DNA from: CAZDRB01 sp964507925
GTDB lineage: Bacteria > Patescibacteriota > Microgenomatia > UBA1400 > UBA12108
DNA: 47,248 bases
Assembly (NCBI GenBank): GCA_964507925.1
Contig: CAZDRB010000002.1
Coordinates: 1 to 47,248, forward strand
Direction: 5' to 3'
The notes beneath the pieces were generated by a model. It searched no databases. It was not told where the DNA came from and worked only from the letters and a program-made list of their open reading frames with translations. Below, in pieces: positions 16,830 to 25,272 of the stretch (position 1 is the stretch's first letter; the number at the start of each line of letters is the position of its first letter). Position numbers and translations under genes: made by a program.

Positions 16830-17509
16830 ACTTATTAATCATCGTTCCTGCCTACAATGAAGCCGAGGTAATCGTAGATACGATTACTGGGATCCGTCGA
16901 ACACTTAACGCCGATAAGTTTCAGGCAGAAATTCTCGTGGTAGATGATGGTAGTAGTGATCAAACAGGTAAATTAGCGTTCAAGCATGCTGATTATTTAG
17001 TTACTCACCGCGTCAATCGCGGACTAGGCGCAGCCTTGATGACCGGCATCGAATTCGCTAAGCGCCAAGAGTATGACATCTGCGTCACTTTTGACTCCGA
17101 TGGTCAGCACGATCCGAGAGATATCGCCAGGGTAGTAAGTGCGATTGAGAAGGGATCTGACATCGTGATTGGGAGTCGATTTTTGGGGAGTCATAGCAAC
17201 ATGCCCAAGATGAGGCGCATCATCCTCTCCCTTGGTAATTTCATTACCTATCTCTTCTTTGGTGTATGGACTAGTGACTCGCAATCTGGCTTTCGTGCAC
17301 TCTCTCGTAGAGCCATCCAATCTCTCATCCTCAAAAGCAATCGCATGGAGGTCAGTAGTGAATTTTTTGCCGAGATCAAAAGGTTAAATTTAAAGTTTGC
17401 TGAGATTCCTATTCACATCAACTATACTGCTTACTCCCTAAAAAAAGGACAAAAGAATACTGCCAGCATGAGCGTTCTGATAAAATTACTTTATAAAGTA
17501 TTTGGATAA
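16826..17509 (+). CDS. GT2 polyprenyl-phosphate sugar synthase (DPM1-like)
   Basis: The 227-residue protein has IVPAYNE (6-12), VVDDGSSDQT (38-47), NRGLGAALMTGI (64-75) and TFDSDGQHDP (88-97), which is a clear DPM1-type GT2 pattern. It would load a hexose onto polyprenyl phosphate on the cytoplasmic side. Like the gene at 5532 it has no C-terminal spans and is followed after 3 nt by a DUF2304 gene. It overlaps the upstream DUF2142 gene by an ATGA. The sugar is not predictable from the sequence. Confidence 0.9.
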   Translation: MNLLIIVPAYNEAEVIVDTITGIRRTLNADKFQAEILVVDDGSSDQTGKLAFKHADYLVTHRVNRGLGAALMTGIEFAKRQEYDICVTFDSDGQHDPRDIARVVSAIEKGSDIVIGSRFLGSHSNMPKMRRIILSLGNFITYLFFGVWTSDSQSGFRALSRRAIQSLILKSNRMEVSSEFFAEIKRLNLKFAEIPIHINYTAYSLKKGQKNTASMSVLIKLLYKVFG

Positions 17510-17512
17510 ACT

Positions 17513-17857
17513 ATGGAACTGATACTCCCGATTCAATTTGTTTTAACAGTTTTTATCGTTTTCGCTGCTTCTCGGGCCATTCTGCAGTTTAAGGGTGGAA
17601 TGATCAGGTTTGGAGCCATGCTGTTTTGGCTCGGAATCTGGATTGTTGCCGCGATAGCAATCTTTTACCCAGAGGCCACAACCCGCTTTGCCCGCCTTTT
17701 AGGGATTGGGCGTGGTGTTGATGTCATTCTATATGTCTCGATCGCCATCCTTTTTTACTTAGTTTTTCGTTTGCACGTGTATCTAGAAGACCTAAGATCC
17801 GAAATTAGTACCCTAATCAGAGAGCTCAGTCTCAAAGAAGTGAAAAAAAAGAAATAA
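17513..17857 (+). CDS. DUF2304 small membrane protein
   Basis: The 114-residue protein has three predicted spans (about 2-22, 30-50 and 67-87) and a charged tail ending in KEVKKKK. It is the second DUF2304 protein of the window, with the same size, topology and position behind a DPM1-like GT2 as the gene at 6195. The GRGVDVILYVSIAILFYL segment (66-83) corresponds to SRLLDVVMIVAFMGTF in that paralogue. Probably it anchors or regulates its GT2; that is inference. It ends the long run of abutting genes that began at 6608. Confidence 0.82.
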   Translation: MELILPIQFVLTVFIVFAASRAILQFKGGMIRFGAMLFWLGIWIVAAIAIFYPEATTRFARLLGIGRGVDVILYVSIAILFYLVFRLHVYLEDLRSEISTLIRELSLKEVKKKK

Positions 17858-17871
17858 TTTAACAGTATCCC

Positions 17872-17888
17872 TGGTATACTAGTAGTCA
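17872..17888 (+). promoter_or_regulatory. Extended -10 promoter, probably leaderless start
   Basis: TATACT (17875-17880) is preceded by TG and one base (17872-17874), giving an extended -10. The ATG of the epimerase gene begins 7 nt after the box, so transcription would start at or next to the A of the ATG. I see no good -35 box and there is no Shine-Dalgarno. The same arrangement occurs upstream of 29858, 34730 (minus), 34791, 35417 and 43938. Confidence 0.65.
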
Positions 17889-18817
17889 TGAGTTTTTTCG
17901 CTAATAAAAAGATAGTTGTTACTGGTGGAGCAGGTTTCTTGGGTTCTCATGTCGTATCGGTGCTCAAAGAAAAAGGGGCTACAAACATAATTATTCCACG
18001 CTCTAAAGATCAAGACCTCCGTGATCAATCAGTCTGTAAAGATGTTGTAGCGGGAGCTGACATCGTCATTCACATGGCTGCCAACGTCGGTGGTATCGGA
18101 TATAACCGTGACTTCCCTGGTACGCTCTTTTACGATAACCTCCTTATGGGAGTTCATATGATGGAGGAGAGCCGTAAGGCTGGGGTCAAAAAATTTGTTG
18201 CGATCGGGACTATCTGCGCTTACCCCAAATTTGCTCCAGTACCGTTTAAAGAAGACGATCTCTGGGCGGGCTATCCTGAGGAGACCAATGCTCCCTACGG
18301 CCTCGCCAAAAAAATGATGTTAGTTCAAAGTACTGCCTATCGTGATCAATACGGTTTTAATAGTATCTTCCTCTTGCCTGTTAACCTTTATGGTCCTGGT
18401 GATAACTTTGAACCAGGGAGTAGTCACGTTATCCCTGCCCTGATTAAAAAATTCGTCGAAGCCAAAGCTAAAGGGGAGCCAAGCGTCGCTGTCTGGGGAA
18501 CCGGCAAGGCCACTCGCGAGTTCTGTTATGTCGAGGATGCTGCCAAGGGGATAGTCCTGGCTACCGAAAAGTATGACAAGAGTGATCCTGTAAATATCGG
18601 CGCAGGCTTTGAGATTAGCATTAAAGATTTAGCCGAGAAGATTAAAAAACTCACTGGCTATGAGGGTGAAATCGTCTGGGATGGTACCAAACCGGATGGC
18701 CAGCCTCGCCGCATGCTAGATACTACCCGCGCCGAACAAGAATTTGGCTACAAATCATCTACTCAATTCGACCAAGGCCTTAAGGAAACCATAGAATGGT
18801 ATCAAAAGAACCAATAA
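17888..18817 (+). CDS. fcl: GDP-L-fucose synthase-like NAD(P)-dependent epimerase
   Basis: The 309-residue short-chain dehydrogenase has VTGGAGFLGSH (11-21) for NADP binding, NVGGI (66-70), ICAYPK (109-114) where Fcl enzymes usually read SCIYPK, and the catalytic YGLAK (137-141). Length and motifs fit GDP-4-keto-6-deoxymannose 3,5-epimerase/4-reductase, the last step of GDP-L-fucose synthesis. A fucosyltransferase of family GT11 lies at 26446. The partner gene gmd is not in this window. A related GDP-sugar or heptose epimerase remains possible. It starts a new transcription unit with a leaderless promoter and overlaps the wzm gene by 22 nt. Confidence 0.8.
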   Translation: MSFFANKKIVVTGGAGFLGSHVVSVLKEKGATNIIIPRSKDQDLRDQSVCKDVVAGADIVIHMAANVGGIGYNRDFPGTLFYDNLLMGVHMMEESRKAGVKKFVAIGTICAYPKFAPVPFKEDDLWAGYPEETNAPYGLAKKMMLVQSTAYRDQYGFNSIFLLPVNLYGPGDNFEPGSSHVIPALIKKFVEAKAKGEPSVAVWGTGKATREFCYVEDAAKGIVLATEKYDKSDPVNIGAGFEISIKDLAEKIKKLTGYEGEIVWDGTKPDGQPRRMLDTTRAEQEFGYKSSTQFDQGLKETIEWYQKNQ

Positions 18818-19623
18818 CCATCATCAAACCAAGTCCCAGATTGTCTTTCCCCGATCTAAGAGAAGTATGGAATTATCGCGAACTCCTCCTTACGCTTGTT
18901 AAGCGTGATCTAACTGTCCGCTATCGTCAGACTGTTATTGGTGGTATCTGGGCAGTTATTCAACCGCTAACTACCATGGTAATCTTTTCCTTCTTTTTTG
19001 GTTATCTCGCCCAGATTTCTGGGGATGGCGTCCCTTATCCGGTCTTTTCATACTCTGGCCTCGTTTTATGGATTTACTTTGCCAATGCTCTCTCAGCTGC
19101 TAGTGGTAGTGTGGTTGCAGCAGCAGGGCTTTTTACCAAGGTCTACTTTCCAAGACTTATCGTTCCAATCGCCGCTTCGATGACTGGAATTGTCGATTAC
19201 TTTATAGCCCTCACCATCCTTTTTGGACTCATGATTTTTTACCAAATCACCCCACCAATCATCATTATTTTTCTTCCTCTATTGGTCTTACTAACCTGGT
19301 TACTTGCTACTGGTATTGGCTTTTGGCTATCCGCCATCAACGTCAGATATCGCGATGTTGGTTTCATAATGCCTTTCTTTATCCAGCTCATGATGTATGT
19401 AACCCCGGTAATCTATCCTGTTTCAATCGCCCCCAATTTTAAGCAAATACTTGCACTTAATCCCATGACTGGAATCGTTGAGGCTCATCGAGCTCTAATC
19501 CTAGGAGTCAGAGATATAAACTACTCTAGTCTAATATTCTCTGTAATCATTACCTTGATTATTTTTATTACTGGCGCAATCTATTTCCGTTCTGTTGAAC
19601 GGAAGTTTGCAGACATCGTATAA
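18796..19623 (+). CDS. wzm: Polysaccharide ABC exporter permease (Wzm-like)
   Basis: The 275-residue ABC-2-type permease has a cytoplasmic N-terminus with FPDLREVWNYRELL (about 15-28) and KRDLTVRYRQTVIGGIWAVI (36-55), the amphipathic entrance helix and first span typical of Wzm/TagG/RfbA permeases. Six spans follow. With the adjacent Wzt it would move a polyprenyl-linked polysaccharide or teichoic-acid-like chain across the membrane. It starts inside the upstream epimerase gene and ends 5 nt before wzt. Codon usage matches the GC-richer backbone. Confidence 0.9.
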   Translation: MVSKEPITIIKPSPRLSFPDLREVWNYRELLLTLVKRDLTVRYRQTVIGGIWAVIQPLTTMVIFSFFFGYLAQISGDGVPYPVFSYSGLVLWIYFANALSAASGSVVAAAGLFTKVYFPRLIVPIAASMTGIVDYFIALTILFGLMIFYQITPPIIIIFLPLLVLLTWLLATGIGFWLSAINVRYRDVGFIMPFFIQLMMYVTPVIYPVSIAPNFKQILALNPMTGIVEAHRALILGVRDINYSSLIFSVIITLIIFITGAIYFRSVERKFADIV

Positions 19624-19628
19624 CCCAT

Positions 19629-20873
19629 ATGAATGACGATATCGTTATAGACGTAAAAAACATCAGTAAAAAATATACTATCGCTACTGATTACCAGCCA
19701 GATACCTTACGCGAAAAAATAGTTGAACTAGCCAAGTATCCTCTCAAAGTCTTAAAAGGAGAGCATCAAAAGCCTAAGACCAAAGAATACTGGGCACTAA
19801 AGGATGTGTCTTTTCAGGTAAAAAGGGGAGAAGTGCTGGGGATTATTGGTAAAAATGGGGCAGGTAAAAGTACTCTACTCAAGATCCTCTCTCGCACTAC
19901 TGAGCCTACCTCAGGCACTATCCAAATGAAGGGTAAGGTAGCTTCACTCCTTGAAGTAGGCACGGGGTTTAACCCAGAGCTGACAGGTAGAGAAAACATC
20001 TACCTCAATGGCGCCATTATTGGTATGTCCAAGAAAGAGATCAACTCCAAGTTCAACGAAATAGTTGAGTTTGCTGGGATCGGAGAATTCTTAGATACTC
20101 CCGTCAAACGCTACTCCTCAGGCATGTATGTGCGCCTAGCCTTTGCAGTAGCCGCCCACCTTGATTCTGACATTCTAATATTAGATGAAGTTCTTGCTGT
20201 CGGAGATGCAGAGTTCCATAAGAAGAGCTATAAAAAAGTCAAGGACTTGGTGTATTCAGGAAAAACAATAGTCATTGTTAGTCATCAAATGTCAGCCGTA
20301 AGAGAGTTAGCATCTTCGGTCATAGTTATCGAAAAAGGAAAACTAATTAATAATGGAGAGACTAATCTAGTAATACATAAATACTTAAATACAAAAGATA
20401 ATAATGATAATCTCATAACAAGATTCACGAGGAATGACACCCAAAAAAAGTTACTATTAAAAAGTATCTCGATCGAAGCTAGTAATCCAAATTCTAAGGA
20501 TATTAAATATGGAGATACGCTTCAAATAACAGTGAGAACTAATAAGATAAAATCGCCAGTTTTTGCAATTGAGATAATAATAAAAAATGACATGATGGAA
20601 AAAATATGTTACTTAACAACAATGACTACCATGGGATACGAATACATCGCTAGTGGGTCTAAGGTAGAGTTGCTTACTGAGCCATTAAATTTAGCTGAAG
20701 GCAGATATTGGATTGACGTCAATTGCAGACAATATCCAAATATACATGTAGATCGTTGGAATGATGCAGGATATTTCGACATAAAACAGGCAATAGTAGG
20801 TAATGCTACTCATTCTACGCGCACTATCGAGTCTTTAGGTTCATGGATAATAAAAAGCAAGACTACTCTTTAA
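19629..20873 (+). CDS. wzt: Polysaccharide ABC exporter ATPase (Wzt-like)
   Basis: The 414-residue protein has Walker A GKNGAGKST (74-82), signature SSGMYVRLA (163-171), Walker B DILILDE (181-187) and the switch histidine H219, followed by a C-terminal domain (about 258-414) of the carbohydrate-binding Wzt_C kind. That domain recognises the glycan or its terminal modification in O-antigen exporters that have it. Base composition changes inside the gene: 60% GC in 20101-20160 but 20% in 20341-20400 (about codon 238). The conserved ATPase therefore belongs to the backbone and the recognition domain to the AT-rich cassette downstream. A 155-nt AT-rich gap follows. Confidence 0.92.
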   Translation: MNDDIVIDVKNISKKYTIATDYQPDTLREKIVELAKYPLKVLKGEHQKPKTKEYWALKDVSFQVKRGEVLGIIGKNGAGKSTLLKILSRTTEPTSGTIQMKGKVASLLEVGTGFNPELTGRENIYLNGAIIGMSKKEINSKFNEIVEFAGIGEFLDTPVKRYSSGMYVRLAFAVAAHLDSDILILDEVLAVGDAEFHKKSYKKVKDLVYSGKTIVIVSHQMSAVRELASSVIVIEKGKLINNGETNLVIHKYLNTKDNNDNLITRFTRNDTQKKLLLKSISIEASNPNSKDIKYGDTLQITVRTNKIKSPVFAIEIIIKNDMMEKICYLTTMTTMGYEYIASGSKVELLTEPLNLAEGRYWIDVNCRQYPNIHVDRWNDAGYFDIKQAIVGNATHSTRTIESLGSWIIKSKTTL

Positions 20874-20984
20874 TATGAAAAATATACTTATTAAGTTTAA
20901 GTAAATGAAAATAATGAATACTATTAATAATATTAATCAGTAAAGATTCTAATAATATAACAGTTAACCATATCAATTAAATAC

Positions 20985-20990
20985 TATAAT
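20985..20990 (+). promoter_or_regulatory. Consensus -10 box in the wzt-21029 gap
   Basis: TATAAT lies 38 nt before the ATG at 21029, in a 155-nt AT-rich gap. The best upstream match to a -35 is TTAACC at 20964-20969 with a short 15-bp spacer, so the promoter is weakly supported. The leader would contain the AAAGGAAA Shine-Dalgarno (21018-21025), so this start is leadered, unlike the backbone genes with leaderless starts. The rest of the gap holds nothing I recognise. Confidence 0.45.
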
Positions 20991-21028
20991 TCGACCCTAA
21001 TTAATAAAAAGTTTTTTAAAGGAAATAT

Positions 21029-21673
21029 ATGAGGCTTCATTTGGGTTGTGGACAGGTTTACTTGGATGGTTATATTAATATTGACTACCCAAAACAAAAT
21101 CACACCGTTCAAGATACACAGTTAGCTGATAAATTCGCAGATATTACAAAATTACGATATAAAAAGAATCGCGTAGAGGAGGTTCGCCTACATCATGTGT
21201 ATGAACATTTCCCTCGTGCACAGGCAATAGCTCTAATTCAGTGCTGGAATTCATGGCTAATGACCGGAGGCTCAATAATAATAGAGGTGCCAGACTTTGA
21301 GAAGATGATTAAATACATAGTCAATCCGATCTCAAGTAAAAAGATTAAATATGTAGCGAGTAGACATATTTTTGGATCACAAGAAGCAGATTGGGCGCTA
21401 CACTATGATGGGTGGACAAAAAATAGACTAATTGAAATTGCTAATCTAGCTGGATTTTCTTCGACTGTATCTAGATCGAGCTCACATAAGTATATACATA
21501 ACATAACCTTGAACGGTATAAAGACAAAGTCTTTCACAAAGAAAATTGCCAGGGATATTGCTTTTAAGTATTTAGAAAAATTTATGGTAGACGATTCACA
21601 GACTGAGAGAAAAATGATAGATCAATGGTTAAAAGTATATGATGATCAAATAAATAAATCATGGGCAATTTAA
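21029..21673 (+). CDS. Class I SAM-dependent methyltransferase
   Basis: The 214-residue protein opens directly with MRLHLGCGQVYLDGYINID (1-19), the SAM site of a short methyltransferase class common in glycan loci. VYEHFP (about 57-62) and IIIEVPDFEKM (about 88-98) follow at the usual spacing. There is a good Shine-Dalgarno (AAAGGAAA, 21018-21025), one of few in the window. It is the first complete gene of the AT-rich cassette and overlaps the next GT2 gene by 13 nt. A methyl cap recognised by the Wzt C-terminal domain is a possible product, by analogy with methyl-terminated O-antigens; that is inference. Confidence 0.83.
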   Translation: MRLHLGCGQVYLDGYINIDYPKQNHTVQDTQLADKFADITKLRYKKNRVEEVRLHHVYEHFPRAQAIALIQCWNSWLMTGGSIIIEVPDFEKMIKYIVNPISSKKIKYVASRHIFGSQEADWALHYDGWTKNRLIEIANLAGFSSTVSRSSSHKYIHNITLNGIKTKSFTKKIARDIAFKYLEKFMVDDSQTERKMIDQWLKVYDDQINKSWAI

Positions 21674-22446
21674 AAATTAGTGTAATTATACCTACATACA
21701 ACCGAAAGAAGCAGGTTTCTAGAGCCATAGATAGTGTAATAAATCAGACTTACAAGAATACAGAAATTATAGTTTGTGACGATGGCTCTTCAGATGGTAG
21801 TGATGCATACATCAAGCGAAAATATGCCACGAGAGTAGTATACCTAAAAATCAGACATACAGCCCTCCCTGGAGTTGCTCGAAACGCAGGAATGGCGATA
21901 GCGACTGGCAAGTATATAGCTTTTCTAGACAGCGATGATGTTTGGTTTCCTCAAAAATTAGAACTTCAAATGAGAAAAATAGAAAAAGATAAGCTTGGTG
22001 GTTGCGCTAGCAATGCCTTAATAGTTAATAGTTCAGGAAAATACAGGCAGATGTTAGAAAACATGCCCAGATTAATGACATTTGAAGAGCTCCTCAAAAC
22101 AAATTGGATTGTTTGTAGTTCGTTTATTGGTGAAGCTAGGCTCCTTAAGCAACTAGGTGGATTTCCTGTCGAAGAAAGATATCGTGCGTATGAGGATTGG
22201 ATATTATGGATGAGATTCAGCACTATCACGGATATCTGTGTAGTTGAGGATCCGCTTGTTAAGTATATAGACAACCCAGAGGAAAGTATACGTAGCATTC
22301 AAATAAACTGGGAACTTATCGCAAATGAGCTAAGAGCTAATATAATAAAATGGGGATTGTCAAATTTTATTAATCATCCAAATAAAAGAAAGTTAATTAA
22401 GTGTATTTTTCATACAATATACTATCTCAAGAAAGGTAAATCATAA
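21661..22446 (+). CDS. GT2 family glycosyltransferase
   Basis: The 261-residue GT-A enzyme has VIIPTYNR (8-15), CDDGSSDGS (39-47), GVARNAGMAIATGKYIAFLD (71-90) and DSDDVW (90-95). This is the standard GT2 set, with a likely catalytic YEDWILWMRF segment near 179-188. It is AT-rich, belongs to the cassette and abuts the fusion gene at 22446. It probably adds an internal or branching sugar; the donor is unknown. Confidence 0.9.
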   Translation: MGNLKISVIIPTYNRKKQVSRAIDSVINQTYKNTEIIVCDDGSSDGSDAYIKRKYATRVVYLKIRHTALPGVARNAGMAIATGKYIAFLDSDDVWFPQKLELQMRKIEKDKLGGCASNALIVNSSGKYRQMLENMPRLMTFEELLKTNWIVCSSFIGEARLLKQLGGFPVEERYRAYEDWILWMRFSTITDICVVEDPLVKYIDNPEESIRSIQINWELIANELRANIIKWGLSNFINHPNKRKLIKCIFHTIYYLKKGKS

Positions 22447-24167
22447 TGAAAGATTGGAAAGTAACTGATATTCGATGGGCGACTTTTGATGATTTAAATC
22501 TGCCGTTTTGGAAAAAATGGAATGCAAATAATCCGCTTCCTGGTGGTTTTTGGCAAAGAATTTGGGAATATCCTTATGCTGCCTTGCATGTTCCTCGTGT
22601 TAGTAAGACTATTGATGTGGGCGGCACTTACCCATTCGTACTTTTTAAGAATTGGCCACAATCAGTATCTGTTGATAATCGAGACTTGAACAAAGTAGAC
22701 CATCCATTATTAAAAAATAAGTGGAGGAAAAATCAACTAATTATTGCTGATGCCGCAAAAATACCAAAGAAAAATAATAGTTTCGACTACAGCATAAGCA
22801 TTTCAGCAATAGAAGAGATGCCTAATACAGTAAAAGTTTTAAAAGAAATGATTAGACTCGCAAAACATCGTGTAGTCGTGACAATGGATATAAGTGAAGA
22901 ACTTGGGGTTAATCGGATTCTAATGCGTGAAATAGAAGACTTCCTGGGAGTATCCTTCCCTGAAATACCCCACAATGTTCTCAGGTCAAATGACCCTCGC
23001 TTAGCTGAGTTTGGTCAGCCAATCGCACCAATGTACAAGCACATAAGAGTATTAGGATTAGTTATAGACTCTCTAGACGAACCAAAGGATGTCGGAATTT
23101 TAATCCCTCACTGGGAATCATACGCTTTTGCTGAGGCTTGTATTGAAGGTGTTATAAAACAGAAAAATAGTGGCGTTAAACAACACATATACTTGATTGA
23201 CGATAATTCTCTTGACGGTAGTTACCAAAAACTAAAGAGTAGGTATGGCAGAAATAAAAGCATATCATTGTTGCGAGTTAAACGTCCCGACAGGAAAACG
23301 AATCCAGACGTAGGAACATTGCTCGACATTGGTCTAACTCATGTGAAGGAGCAGTTTGTTGCAATGATTGACTCTGATGTTATCCCCTTATCTAAAGACT
23401 GGCTTAGTTTTCCGATATGGATTTTAGAAAAATACTCTGCGAGTAGCGTTGGTCTCGATACAGGATTATCTAGTGCATACTCAAAGAACTATAGTAATTC
23501 CAATGCTTGGTGGCAACCTGAATATGGGTATTCAATAAGAGGGGGATACTATGACAATAATTGGTTTACTGTAACAAATAATTTATATAGAGTCATGCGG
23601 ACATCTACGGCCAAAGTGGTGTCAGAAAATATAGGTTTTACTAGAGGACACTCAGCTATTCTTAGAAAGTTGGATAAAATAAAATTACAATTACTTAATT
23701 TTATTGAAAGAAAATTAAATTTAGCCCTAACTCCCTCTGATCCGAGAGATCCATACCTACCCGTAGGCTGTGATAATGGGGTAGCCGCGAACCATTTTAT
23801 AGACGTCAATCGAATGGGTGGAAAGTTCAATTTACCACTAACAAGCTACATTGGACTCACCAAGCATGATGGTGCTTACGGCCAAAATATTTGTGATCTC
23901 GTCTTCCACTTTGCCTTGTCGACCAGAGCGCTGAGTAGAGAGAGGCGTGAGGTTATGGATCCCGGTATGCAATATTCAAAATGGGTTACTAAGATTGCTT
24001 CTAACAACAAAATATCAGACCAGTTAAAAACAGAAATGGTTCGTGACAGTAGAAAATTCAAACCTGGTGGATACGATGGTTCTATTCCAACTAGTTGGTA
24101 TACAACAGAGTACAGATACATAAAATCATTAATAGAAGTTTTTCATAAAGAAAAAAAGCATGAATAA
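22446..24167 (+). CDS. Fusion: methyltransferase-like domain + GT2 domain
   Basis: The 573-residue protein has two parts. Residues 1-205 resemble a class I methyltransferase: TIDVGGTYPFVLF (55-67) in the place of motif I, SVDNRD (75-80) as the acidic second strand, ADAAKIP (101-107) and FDYSISISAIEEM (113-125). Motif I departs from the GxGxG pattern, so SAM binding is not certain. Residues 215-573 are a GT-A domain with VGILIPHWES (216-225), LIDDNSLDGS (250-259) and MIDSDVIP (307-314). A fusion would couple sugar transfer to modification of the same chain. The gene has no internal frameshift; it overlaps its downstream neighbour by 8 nt and its upstream neighbour by 1 nt. Confidence 0.75.
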   Translation: MKDWKVTDIRWATFDDLNLPFWKKWNANNPLPGGFWQRIWEYPYAALHVPRVSKTIDVGGTYPFVLFKNWPQSVSVDNRDLNKVDHPLLKNKWRKNQLIIADAAKIPKKNNSFDYSISISAIEEMPNTVKVLKEMIRLAKHRVVVTMDISEELGVNRILMREIEDFLGVSFPEIPHNVLRSNDPRLAEFGQPIAPMYKHIRVLGLVIDSLDEPKDVGILIPHWESYAFAEACIEGVIKQKNSGVKQHIYLIDDNSLDGSYQKLKSRYGRNKSISLLRVKRPDRKTNPDVGTLLDIGLTHVKEQFVAMIDSDVIPLSKDWLSFPIWILEKYSASSVGLDTGLSSAYSKNYSNSNAWWQPEYGYSIRGGYYDNNWFTVTNNLYRVMRTSTAKVVSENIGFTRGHSAILRKLDKIKLQLLNFIERKLNLALTPSDPRDPYLPVGCDNGVAANHFIDVNRMGGKFNLPLTSYIGLTKHDGAYGQNICDLVFHFALSTRALSRERREVMDPGMQYSKWVTKIASNNKISDQLKTEMVRDSRKFKPGGYDGSIPTSWYTTEYRYIKSLIEVFHKEKKHE

Positions 24168-25272
24168 GAAAAAAATCCTGTGTATCATTGGTACCCGACC
24201 TGAAGCAATTAAATTTATGCCTGTTGTTAGGCAGCTACAAAAGTCTGGTAAGCTAGAGCCATTGGTCGTTGCAACAGGTCAACATAATGAACTTTTAATG
24301 CAGACATTAAAAGAAGTAGAAATCTCTCCAGACTACAACTTGCGAGTAATGAGTAATAATCAGAAACCACATGAAGTAATATCAAGAATAAATCAAGAGA
24401 TATCAAGCATCTTATCTAAAACTGAAATAGCAGCAATCTTGGTTCAGGGTGATACTGCATCAGCACTGGCCGGTGCGATTATTGGATATTCCACAAATAT
24501 TCCAGTAGGACACATTGAGGCAGGCCTTCGCACGTATGATCTCAGAGCCCCATTCCCTGAAGAGGGGTTTAGACAAATGATTGATAGGGTTTCACGATGG
24601 TGTTTTGCTCCCACAGAGTTATCGGCAGCAAATCTATACTCAGAAAAAATTGCATTAGATAGCGTCTATGTCACTGGGAACACAGTGATTGATTCGCTAA
24701 GACTAATAGATCATAGTCTCCATAGTTCTGACGAAATTATCAATAAGCTAGGACTAAAAATAAAATCAAAATACATTCTAATGACGGCACATAGACGAGA
24801 GAATCACGGAAAATCATTTGAAGAAGTTGCAAAGGCAATTTCAACAATAGCCACCGAGAATAGAGAAATTGATATTATCTACCCAGTTCATCCTAATCCA
24901 AATGTTGGCAAGCCAATGAGAGAAGCTCTAGATAATTATTCGAATATACACTTAATTAATCCGCTTGGATACTTAGAATTTTTGAGCTTAATGAAAAATA
25001 GTCATCTGATAATATCAGATAGTGGTGGTGTTCAGGAAGAAGCGTCATATTATAGTGTGCCAGTAATACTACTTCGCGATACTACTGAAAGGCCAGAAGG
25101 GATAACGGCCGGCATTACAAGTCTAGTTGGATGTAACGCTGGTAAAATAGTTTCTTGCTTTAAAAAAATTGTAAAAAATCAAATAACTATAAGTAATACA
25201 TATCCTTATGGGGATGGTCATGCAGCAGATAAAATTGTGCGAATTTTACATAAAGACCTATGCGAAAATTAA
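24160..25272 (+). CDS. wecB: UDP-N-acetylglucosamine 2-epimerase (non-hydrolysing)
   Basis: The 370-residue protein has IIGTRPE (9-15), VQGDT (95-99), HIEAGLRTYD (118-127), HRREN (211-215) and SDSGGVQEEA (286-295). These are the full active-site motifs of the WecB/MnaA family, which interconverts UDP-GlcNAc and UDP-ManNAc in the cytoplasm. Length is normal. No UDP-ManNAc dehydrogenase (wecC) is adjacent, so the likely product is ManNAc rather than ManNAcA, unless that gene lies elsewhere. It overlaps the upstream fusion gene by 8 nt and the downstream GT4 by 13 nt. Confidence 0.93.
   Translation: MNKKKILCIIGTRPEAIKFMPVVRQLQKSGKLEPLVVATGQHNELLMQTLKEVEISPDYNLRVMSNNQKPHEVISRINQEISSILSKTEIAAILVQGDTASALAGAIIGYSTNIPVGHIEAGLRTYDLRAPFPEEGFRQMIDRVSRWCFAPTELSAANLYSEKIALDSVYVTGNTVIDSLRLIDHSLHSSDEIINKLGLKIKSKYILMTAHRRENHGKSFEEVAKAISTIATENREIDIIYPVHPNPNVGKPMREALDNYSNIHLINPLGYLEFLSLMKNSHLIISDSGGVQEEASYYSVPVILLRDTTERPEGITAGITSLVGCNAGKIVSCFKKIVKNQITISNTYPYGDGHAADKIVRILHKDLCEN

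Noticed and set aside
20885..20903. TACTTA...TAAGTA inverted repeat after wzt, possible terminator
   Set aside because: The stem is 6 bp, all A/T but one pair, with no T-run after it. In DNA this AT-rich such repeats are expected by chance.
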